Positions 55,380 through 64,000 of a stretch of DNA of 64,000 nucleotides are shown piece after piece. Each line of letters begins with the position of its first letter. Within the stretch, counting starts at the first letter, position 1. The translations under genes and the position numbers were made by a program. The notes below the pieces were generated by a model. The model was not told the origin of the DNA and did not search any database. It saw nothing but the letters and a program-made list of their open reading frames with translations. This DNA is from Molanna angustata (lineage: Eukaryota; Arthropoda; Insecta; Trichoptera; Molannidae), in assembly GCA_963576475.1 (NCBI GenBank), contig OY754982.1:12612546-12676545 (forward strand). The letters run 5' to 3'.

Positions 55380-56600
55380 AAGTCCCAATTGGACATGCTA
55401 AACGAAAAAATCCCAATTGGACATGCCAAACGAACCGAGGTTTTCAAATACGATACAGTAGGTCCCGATTGGACATGTGAAAGAAAAAAAAAACGAACAA
55501 TGTCTCTAGTAAAAACAATAGACACGACATGATAAACGAAACAAACAAACTATGTGAGTCTTAATGCAAGCGAGTAATAATCAAAATGTCCTCATTGGAC
55601 TCGAGATAATAAACAAAGTAAAATGCTATGTATCGAAACGAAAACGACTACCAAACAGTTAGTAGGTATGTTCCGATTGGGCACGAGACAACGAAACCAT
55701 AAAAGTAAAAGGTAGGTTTTTAAATTAGCAAATAATTCAAGAATACCTAACAATGATGATGTATTATGTCCCGATTGGACGCGAAATAACAAAACAAAAT
55801 AGTAGGCATTTAAATACCTAGCGACGAATACGGTATGCCCCGATTGGACGTAAACTAACGAAACGAAACAGTAGGTACTCGAAGTTCACAGTAATTAAGA
55901 ATACCTAGCGACGAATACGTCCCTATTGGACACGAAAATGCGAAAATACAAGTAGTTTGTAATGTGAACAAATAACCAAATGTCAAATCAAAAACTTAAA
56001 AATACCTAAGAATGATTATGTCTCTATTGGACAACAACAAACGAAATAAAATAACAGATATTTAAAGTAAACAAATAACCAAAAATACTTAGCAATTATA
56101 ATGTATGTCCCCATTGGACGCGAACTAACAAAAGAATAAAAATGTAGACACTAAAAAATGATCAAATAATTTTATAATACCTAAATAATTATGTCCACAT
56201 TGGACGCGAACTATCAACAAAATAAAGTAGGTTTCGAAACGAAGAAATGATTTAAGAAAAGACCTAACAACGAATACGTGTGTCCCCATTGGACACGAAA
56301 TAACGAAAGAAATTAATAATAGGTACTTAAAATAAACCAATAACTTATAAATACCTATGAACGAATTATGTCCCTATTGGACACTAACAAACGAAACAAA
56401 ATAATAGGTAGGTACTTAAAGTAAGCCAACAACTTAAAATACCTATGAACGAATTATGTCCCTATTGGACACCAATAAACGAAACAAAATAATAGGTACT
56501 TAAAGTAAACCAACAACTTAAAATACCTATGAACGAATTTCGTCCCTATTGGACACCAACAAACGATTATGTCAAACAATGAAGATACGAAAAGATACAA
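55380..56600. repeat. 85-bp minisatellite inside the LTR element
   Basis: About 15 units share CCC(T/G/C)ATTGGACACGAA, then AACGAAACAAAATAATAGGT and AAAATACCTA. TTGGAC positions recur about every 85 bp; right-hand units (56,280-56,580) are the most alike. Confidence 0.85.
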
Positions 56601-56754
56601 GCAACGATGATCAGAGAGATCCAATGATGAAATAAATTCATTGAGGTGAGGTTTGATAAAAAGAATGAGACGACGACACCATGCAATTGTGCGTTGCTTC
56701 AACGACGGTAAAAATGTTTGACCAAATATGATTTTACTAACGACGACAAAATAC

Positions 56755-57595
56755 CTACACAAAAACGCAATAACGAATTTTTGATGAGTATGAGCTACCT
56801 AAATAGCGATGTTTCGATAAAGTATTCGTATACCTATTGATTTGTATACGAAGTAACGAAGAGAATTTAGAGTTAAATTTATTCCACGTTTCAATTTTCA
56901 AAATTTTAATATTGTCTTGACTGGATGCGAGTTTTAATTTAAAAGATGATTGCATAATAAATATCGCGATAAACGATACGGAGGTGTCAAATGTTGGAAA
57001 ACTTAGAAGATGAAATACTCGACCATTAATATACGATAATATTATAAGTTTCGTACACATTTCAAGGCATTTATCGGAAAAATCCCTACAAATAATGTGT
57101 TGACAATTACGAAACTCTGGTACGAATGTAATTATTTGTTCATACATTTGACGAATGTTAACTGTAAATATGAAGTTATGCCACCGAATATGGCACACTA
57201 TGGTTTTATGCGACCGAAGATGAAACATATTTTCGATGATATGTTTTTCCAGTTTTGGACATATAAACATAGGTTTTGCACAAGCATCAAATACAACCAT
57301 CGATTTGTTTGTCGAAATTGCATTATTTAGAATGAAATGATTCGACCAATTGTAAATTTTAATATGCGCTGTCGGCATATTCAAAGAAATATTTGCGAAG
57401 GTAAGGAGGTCTGCGACGATACTAGACTCCTTAAAATTTGAAATAGTGTTACCTATTTTACGAAACGACGAGATTTGGTTTTTAGGGCGAGACAGTCCGT
57501 GACTATTCACGAACTCTTTAGACACGACATTAGTCCGACTCGCGCTATCGAGTAGTACTCGAGCATTATGATATTTACCATAATGACCTCGTACA
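56755..57595 (-). pseudogene. BEL/Pao protease and partial reverse transcriptase relic
   Basis: Just after gag, the frame reads VDVRGHYGKYHNARVLLDSA then SRTNVVSKEFVN (57,594 down to about 57,500): the DSA triad is the aspartic-protease active site of BEL/Pao elements. Further on come MVVFDACAKPMFI (about 57,290) and FIFTVNIRQMYEQI (about 57,150), equivalents of the VVFDASAKT and LTADIEKMYRQI motifs before and in the polymerase palm. The palm aspartate reads N, so the site is dead. FKLKLASSQDNIKIL (about 56,915) resembles a segment far downstream in intact elements, which implies internal deletions of the YVDD region. The rest up to 56,755 has no motif. Confidence 0.7.
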
Positions 57596-58116
57596 TCAAC
57601 AATTTCATGGCCAGCACTACCGATGTAGTACTGGTCTGATTACGAGATGTGGCGACGACATTCACCACTTGCTCCTCTTCGGATGTCTGCGATAGACAGC
57701 CGCGTGTGGAGGCTTCGGACGAGAAATGCAAGAGCTTATGATGTCTTGGCTTACATTCGTCACAAGAACAATTCGAGTTACAATCTTTGGACCCATGTCC
57801 AAATTGAAGGTTAATTTGAGGCAACAATGAATTTAATGTCGAATTTATTTTACGTTCAGATTCTAAGATAGCGAAGTTTCCTCTGATTTGAAAGCATGCG
57901 TCAATAAAATTCATTTGAGTATCATGGTCACATTCTAAACCCTGTTCTTCAAGCAATTCGAGACACTCAATGAACTTTGTACGAAGCAATTCGAGCTCTC
58001 CAAATCTTAATTTGAAAGAATTGATAATACCTATCTTGATCCTTTTCTAATACCTTAAAAGATAACTCTAATAATTGATTTATGGAAAACTGAACAGATA
58101 TCAATTGAGCTGCCAT
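57507..58116 (-). pseudogene. BEL/Pao gag relic
   Basis: The likely start is the ATG at 58,116-58,114 (MAAQLISVQFSINQLLE). After about 48 codons this frame closes, while the neighbouring frame (57,989-57,507) continues with LRTKFIECLELLEEQGLECD and a segment that ends in a zinc knuckle, CNSNCSCDECKPRHHKLLHF (residues 70-89 of that frame). A C..C...HH.LLH knuckle is usual at the end of BEL/Pao Gag. Much of the central Gag domain is missing between the N-terminus and the knuckle, so this would not assemble particles. The protease follows in another frame. Confidence 0.7.
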
Positions 58117-58229
58117 GTTTCTATACAATGTTTCTATACAAACAAATGAAAATATGAGAATGAAATACGATACGATATAAACTAGATTTCAACGATACGA
58201 TAGATGACAGAATATATTTAAAAAAAATA

Positions 58230-59400
58230 TATGTGCAAACGAGAGATGAAAATTCGAATAATGAGCAAAACTAACTGTATTTCTACTTAAAAATATATGT
58301 TCGAACGAGAGACTATACGAATTGTAATACGAATAATAAACAAGACTTGGAATATTTCTACGTACAATATATAATGTTCGAACGAGAGACGAGATAAAAG
58401 ACGAGATATCATTCAAATACTGAACAAGACTGGCTATATTTCCACGTAAAAATACATGTCCAAACGAGAGATGAAGCAAACTATGAGTGATATTTCTAAT
58501 TATGAGCAAGACTGGACTGTATATACGTTTACGTAAATATATGTGCGAACGAAAGACGATGTAAATCTTGCACAAGAACAATCTTGAATATATTTTATTC
58601 GCATATTATATGAAAATATAATATGCGAACGAGAGACTATGCAAATGATAACAAGACTAATATATTTCTATGTAAATATATACGAATGAGAAGCGATGAA
58701 AATCTTGAACAAGACTGAATATCATTTATGTAAATGTATGCGAACGAGAGACGATGAAATCTTGAACAAGACTGACTATATTTTATATGAAAATATTATA
58801 TGCAAACGAGAGACTATGCAAATGAAAACAAGACTAATATATTTCTTTGTAAATATATACGAATGAGAAGCGATGAAAATCTTGAACAAGACTGAATATC
58901 ATTTATGTAAATATATGCGAACGAGAAACAATGAAATCTTGAACAAGACTGACTATTTTTTGATATGAAAATATACATGAAAACGAGAGACTATGCAAAT
59001 GAAAACGAGACTAATATATTTCTAATAAATATATACGAATGAGAAGCAATGAAAATCTTGAACAAGACTGAATATAATTTATGTAAAAATATGCGAACGA
59101 GAGATGATGTAAATCTTGAACAAGACTGAATATATTTTATGCAAAAATATATACGAACGAAACACGATGGAAATCTTGAACAAGACTGAATATATTTTAT
59201 GTAAAAATATATGCGAACGAGAGACGACGATAATCTTGAACAAGACTAAATATATTTTATGTAAAAATATATGGGAACGAGAGACGATGATAATCATGAA
59301 AAAGACTAAATATATTTATGTAAATATATGCGAACGAGAAGCGATGTAAATCTTGAACAAGACTGGATACACTACGAGCAAGATACAATGTGAATAATGG
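58230..59400. repeat. 60-bp minisatellite inside the LTR element leader
   Basis: About 18 units: GCGAACGAGAGACGATG, then AATCTTGAACAAGACTGAAT and ATATTTTATGTAAAAATAT. The period is near 85 bp at the left and settles to about 59-60 bp between 58,740 and 59,340. In element sense it lies between the 5' LTR and gag. Confidence 0.85.
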
Positions 59401-60322
59401 ACAAGATTATTTTTAATTAAATACACTCAAAAATATTTACGATCGACAAAGAATGCAAATGAGAAATAATGCCAAAAAACAAATAAGAATTATGCAAATA
59501 CATAAGTATATGTACGAAACTATCCTGAAAATCAATGTCAAAAAATGTTATTATGGTATATCAGTTTATATCTTGCCTTAACTATCAATAACGAAATATG
59601 TACGACGAAACAATACGATATTAAACGAATACAAGCTTTCTTAACAACATAATATGTACCTACACTAATTTAATAGCAAAATATATTTATAATTGTATTC
59701 GTACGTACAAAAATCTATACTGCAACATGAAATTTATGTATACTTATGACATATACACTCAAAACTATGTACGACAGTCGATGAGAAATAAAAACACAAG
59801 CAAAGTATTTTAACTATTCAACATTGGCGGGAACCGAAATGGGATGACAGGTAAACATATTTGTGTGATTCATTCATACTATAACAAACGAATCACGAGT
59901 TGTCACGAGTTTTTCTATGTGAATAATGCAAGTATGATTCGTTCAAATGTAAGAATCACTGACTCAAATCAAACGAACGAATCACGAATGATATTTACTA
60001 TCGACAAACTGAAAGAATATGTACATAGAAATTTACGAAACGAATTTAAGTGAGATTTTCAAACAACGATAGTTTATGATAACACACGATAATATTAATC
60101 ATAACGACAAAAATGATCGAAAAAACAACGAATAAGCGTGAATACGTTATAGGAAGGTGACTGGGCAACAAAAATTATCTACCTACAATCGCACACAAAC
60201 ACACGCCATGACAATTTCTCCCATGAGAAATATACGCAAAAAAATGCAATTATTTAACGAAATTTCAAGGACAACATGTATATCCGAACAGATCAAATAT
60301 CAGGCTCGAGATAGGACCAAAA
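59401..60322 (-). other. Leader region of the LTR element with primer site
   Basis: Noncoding. Next to the 5' LTR, minus-strand TGGTCCTATCTCGAGCC (60,303-60,319) occupies the primer-binding-site position; the tRNA was not identified. AACGAATCACGA phrases recur at 59,885, 59,965 and 59,980. Confidence 0.5.
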
Positions 60323-60759
60323 TGTTAGCGCCGAAATCGCGGATTGCAACCTGGGCTAAAAGAGCAGTGGACTGTATACGAAAATTAAATAATTGCACTT
60401 GTCACGGCGCGTTATTCACAGCGACGAGATAAATAATAGGATAAAAGAAATGGATCGAGAAAGGAAATCACCTACCAGTACAGAAGAAGTCCTCGCCTCG
60501 ATCTCTCACCCAGTCCGAACGAAATATATGCAGTCTATATGCCGGGGCACAGCACTACACGATGATGCTTCCCACAACGGGCACCTGTATGGTCGACGCC
60601 GGCAACGAAGTCCGAATTGACATCCGCTCGAGGCCGCGTGCGAACAAGTACTAATTGGTGTGTAGCAGGAACGGAACAAAGCAGTTACATGGAAGGGAAG
60701 GGGGAAGGAACAAGACTGGTGATTTGTATTCACGCCAAAAATAAATACTGTACCGAACA
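60323..60759 (-). repeat. LTR, right copy (5' LTR in minus orientation)
   Basis: Same 437 bp as the left copy with three differences; followed by TACCT, the target duplication. Confidence 0.9.
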
Positions 60760-60764
60760 TACCT

Positions 60765-61015
60765 ATATAGATTTTTTTGTATTACCATGTTTAAATATTG
60801 TTGTATTTGTATATGTAAAATGCTATTAAGCCGTAAATCGTAATAAATAATAATTGAATAAATAAATAAATAAATAAAAAAAAATAAAAAAAAATAAAAA
60901 ATAAATAAATAAATAAATAAATACATAAATACTTAAATAAATAAATAAATAAATAAATATTTTAAAAATTAAATAAATAAATAAATAAATAAAAAATAGA
61001 AATATAATAATTATT
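60765..61015 (+). repeat. LINE-like tail with (TAAA)n
   Basis: TATTAAGCCGTAAATCGTAA and AATAAATAATAATTGAATAA lead into a long (TAAA)n/(AAAT)n tract (60,850-61,005), resembling a LINE 3' end that has expanded. Confidence 0.5.
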
Positions 61016-61019
61016 AAAT

Positions 61020-61969
61020 AAGTAAATCAATATAGGTACTCCTACATACTACATAAATATATCTGCATTGATACGCAGACTTATGTACATATACCGATAT
61101 TTAATATTCTGTTACGTGGTGCAATTTTTATTTGGTGTTGCTCAAAATCCATTTGAATGTATGCAACAACAAATTCCTGAAACCTATGTATGTAATTTTA
61201 GAATCTAAATACTATCTTATAGTATTTGAATACAGTTGTATAATATGTATGAAGGCATTACTAACCCCCTCCAAATATGTATCTACCTAATCCAAATCCG
61301 CTTACATTGAGAACAAATCGATTCACGCCTAGAACCCCTTTCTATATCCAACTTAAACTAATCCCCACCATTTCCTTCTCATCTTCTCTCTCTCTCTCAA
61401 TATATATCTGTATTCAATATACATTTATATTCATTACACAAATATACTCATCTACCTATTTAATAGATTAATTTTAGATTCATATTCATGCACGGTACCT
61501 ACCTTTTGTTAAAACAAGAATACACGACATCTATAGAAAACATATTGTTTATCAAATAATATTGTTCCTCCCTCACCACAACCTGTTATTCTTATGGGAA
61601 CTTATAACTACATAACTGCCCGTGCAGAAATTTGAAGGAATATATAATTTAAAGTAATCCGGCGAGCTCTAAAACCTTGCAGAAGATGCGTCGGTCAATC
61701 CAGTGATGGCGAGTTTGAATCCCAATAATACTAATAAAAAAGATAGTTCAGCTTTTCAAGTTTTTAAAATATTTGTCAAGTACCCATCAAAAAACAAATG
61801 CACATAGAAAACGAGGTCTTAGCTAGTGTCAGTAATATAACTTCTTTTTTTACAAATCAAAATGATATACCAATTCGATACAACATTATTAAAAATATAA
61901 TATCTTTTTAATATCTTTGTATATTTGTAAGAATAAATTTTGATATTATTTTTTTTTCATTGTTCACAG
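61020..61969 (+). other. Intron 3' part of the LRR gene, no other feature recognised
   Basis: It ends with a T-rich tract and TGTTCACAG, a good acceptor, at 61,969. A weak tRNA-like relic (GGCGAGTTTGAATCCCAAT) is at 61,708-61,726. Confidence 0.5.
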
Positions 61970-62562
61970 GAAATAGCTTCGACTGCGACTGCCGCTTATC
62001 CTGGATGCACATGCTCCGCAACGACACCAAGAGCGAAAAGGTTAAACTATCCCTCGAGCAGGTCACCTGCCACCTGGACCCTGAGCTGCACCACCACCTG
62101 ACAAACTTCCAACCATCGAAGCCAGAGGAGAGACCATCGGACCAGCAGCCGCACTCCGTCAAGAAGCAGATGATACACCGGCAGCAGCAGGAAAACAACA
62201 ATAGGCTCCAAGATAAGGTATACAACGCGGAGAGGACCGAAGACCACTATGACGGAGTCGACACGGTCTACGATGAAAAGTACGACTACGATATGGCTCA
62301 GCAGGATGAGACCATCGACAACGAGGCTGTCGAAAACGACATCAGCGAAAAGACGAAGCAAAAACACCTCTTTCAGATTCCGGTGAGATTCCTTCCGTGT
62401 CCAGAAGAACTCAGAGACCCGACAGACTCTCCGTTCACGAGGCCGAGCCAAGGCGAAGTCAAAGACTTCAGAAACGATGGGATGATCCTGAATCCTCTTC
62501 AGACCGTCATGACGATGGCAGTTGTGTATCTGGTGAAGCACGCGAGATGTTTTCTCTTATAA
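61970..62562 (+). CDS. Last coding exon of an LRR cell-surface protein (connectin-like candidate)
   Basis: The exon follows a strong acceptor (T-rich tract, CACAG at 61,965-61,969) and runs open for 197 codons to TAA at 62,560-62,562. Its composition, about half GC, stands out against the AT-rich surroundings. It starts in phase with a glycine codon completed from the previous exon, giving GNSFDCDCRLSWMHMLRN, the opening of a leucine-rich-repeat C-terminal cap (LRRCT), with the cap's CxC pair and a later C in EQVTCHLD. A polar, acidic, glutamine-rich linker follows (QQQENNNR, YDEKYDYDMAQQDE). Near the end are LPCPEELRDP and a short hydrophobic segment (LQTVMTMAVVYLV) followed by HARCFLL, which could be a GPI-attachment signal or a membrane end. 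GPI-anchored LRR adhesion proteins such as insect connectin have this layout, but the name is only a suggestion. The LRR repeats themselves must be in upstream exons, none of which I found. Confidence 0.75.
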
Positions 62563-63305
62563 ACAATTATTAGTTTGCGTGAAAATGAAATAATCTTACG
62601 ACACCTCATTTCAAAGATATTTTCTTGCAACAAAACGATTTTCGTAAAGATACATGTGAATCGTCTCAATACTAAAAGACTTCAATTTTTTGTATTTTAT
62701 TTTTTCGCTATTTTCTGATGTTTTATAGCAAATATGCTTTCATTTCAGTTTTACATGTAGGTAGGCATTTTTTTTTCATATTCAATGTACAATTTTATGA
62801 AACGACGAAAAGGAAAAATAAAAAAAAAATATTGTGTCACCTTTTTGCACATGTAAATATTATGATTAAAGATCTGTCCTTGTAGAAATTAGTGAAATCT
62901 TACTTTTAAAAATACATACTTTCTACTCAATATTAATTTATTTTTCTATATTACTGAGTGAAACTTGTTTTTAAGCATGTATGTATACTTAATAGGTATT
63001 ACTGTAATTAATTATCTACATATAAATACCGCTGTAAAATTATGCTTTAAAATAAGATTATTTTCTTTTTTCGATTTTAATGCCTTTCCTATTAGTTTTA
63101 TCTTAGGGGCAGAGACATTAGTTACGTGTAGATGTTGTTTTCTTTTCTTAAATAAGGATGTTTTTTTCTATATTTAAAATAAGTGATTGTAGTTTTTAAG
63201 ATTTTTTTAAAATTAAACCAATGACCATAATATTATTTTTATTAAGTCAACACAAAAACAATGTCAATTTATTGAAATACTGTGTATTGTACCTAATTGA
63301 ATAAA
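62563..63305 (+). other. Probable 3' UTR of the LRR gene
   Basis: AT-rich sequence after the stop codon. Candidate poly(A) signals AATAAA occur at about 62,817, 63,300 and 63,440; which is used cannot be told from sequence. Confidence 0.5.
63300..63305 (+). promoter_or_regulatory. Candidate polyadenylation signal
   Basis: AATAAA followed by an A run, about 740 bp after the stop codon. Confidence 0.4.
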
Positions 63306-63806
63306 AAAAAACTTTTGAAATCACGTTTTTAAATTTTAAATTGAAACATGAACAGAAAAAAAAATACTTTTTATTTTTGTATAAAACAACTCATTACCTT
63401 GTAGCCTGCTTATTGGTGTATTAAAAACTTATGTATTTTTTAATAAAGTAAGAACGAGTGAAAATGCATTTTTTCTTTATTCAGAATAATTAAATTTGAT
63501 CCTTGTGTTTTTATAACCTGCAGTGTGGATTTCTGAATTATGCAAATATGGAAAATAAGTAAAATTACATTACCTGTTATTATATTCACTGTCTGTTTCT
63601 CATGAGATTTACAGGATCTGACTGTCTGTAAAAGAGTATTCAACATTATTTGATAATTATTAAAATTAATAGGTACAACTCCTCTTCCCACGTAATTAAG
63701 TATAATCAAATAATTACACGAAGTTGTTCTGGAGCGTTTACGACGCTCATTCGGGACGCGTATTTACCTTTACGTGTTGATTAGGAGGCAAGTACTGCCT
63801 CGAATT

Positions 63807-64000
63807 AGGCACTAGTTTGTTTCGCTAATGCACTAAAAAACTCGTGTTGAATTCAAGGCACGTGTCCTCCAAATGCACACGGTTTAGCAACGCAATCTGT
63901 TCCTGCTAATACGTGTTGCTAAACCGTGTGAATTTGGAGGACACGTTCCTTTCAATTCAACACGAGTTTTTAAGTGCATTAGCGCAACAAACTAGTGCCT
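63807..64000. mobile_element. Fold-back element cut by the window end
   Basis: Arms 63,807-63,892 and 63,913-64,000 are inverted copies with a few mismatches: AGGCACTAGTTTGTT, ACTCGTGTTGAATTCAA, GTGTCCTCCAAATGCACACG and GGTTTAGCAAC all recur in reverse. The loop is about 20 bp. The preceding 63,720-63,806 (GAGGCAAGTACTGCCTCGAA) may belong to the same element. Confidence 0.75.

Larger units (their letters stand above)
54811..60759 (-). mobile_element. BEL/Pao-type LTR element, recent insertion, coding-dead
   Basis: Two 437-bp direct repeats flanked by TACCT (54,806-54,810 and 60,760-60,764) define an intact insertion. Gag, protease and partial reverse-transcriptase relics are all on the minus strand, so the right repeat is the 5' LTR. 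A purine tract, CCCGGGGGAA on the minus strand, adjoins the left LTR. Integrase, RNase H and most of the polymerase are missing; two minisatellites fill the space. Confidence 0.8.

Noticed and set aside
61908..62541. Long minus-strand frames opposite the LRR exon
   Set aside because: They are shadows of the plus-strand exon, which has a splice acceptor, an LRRCT motif and coding composition.

Overview
The window reads as AT-rich, intron-sized or intergenic DNA of an insect, most likely a moth or butterfly. That guess rests on the many GTAGGTACCTAC-type runs (for example around 12,280, 47,880 and 48,020), the LINE/SINE types present and the insect-like LRR exon; no marker gene settles it. Almost everything recognisable is transposon-derived. 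Only two stretches look like host coding sequence: a 181-bp internal exon on the minus strand (18,538-18,718, product not recognised) and the last coding exon of a leucine-rich-repeat cell-surface protein on the plus strand (61,970-62,562), followed by its 3' UTR.

Layout. 1-10 kb: copies of one fold-back MITE family ('MITE-A'), a 54-bp minisatellite split by a GC-rich LINE 3' piece, and a LINE tail nested in a MITE-A copy. 9.5-18 kb: two tRNA-derived SINE families (S1, S2), a hAT-type MITE nested in an S2 copy with an 8-bp target duplication, a 70-bp minisatellite, and a 675-bp Penelope-like insertion whose two inverted 228-bp arms each carry a hammerhead-ribozyme motif. 18.8-30.2 kb: about 31 copies of a 313-bp tandem repeat in two blocks, each ended by the same right terminus with a hairpin; the block resembles an enormous non-autonomous Helentron-like (HINE/DINE-1-like) element that was partly duplicated. 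30-41 kb: LINE fragments, a MITE, a second decayed hammerhead motif, a PIF/Harbinger remnant, SINEs and a 46-bp-arm palindrome. 41-48 kb: several minisatellites; one is interrupted by an almost complete 4.6-kb LINE (PHD-finger ORF1; endonuclease plus reverse transcriptase ORF2; two frameshifts). 48-54 kb: a TTAA-flanked MITE, LINE ends and simple repeats. 54.8-60.8 kb: a BEL/Pao-type LTR element in minus orientation with near-identical 437-bp LTRs and a 5-bp target duplication, but with decayed gag-pol and two large minisatellites inside. 61-64 kb: the LRR exon, its 3' UTR and a fold-back element cut by the window end.

The most unusual items are the hammerhead-bearing inverted-arm element (14,872-15,570), the 313-bp array within a Helentron-like frame, and the recently inserted but coding-dead BEL/Pao element. 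All assignments come from reading the sequence; no database search was run.
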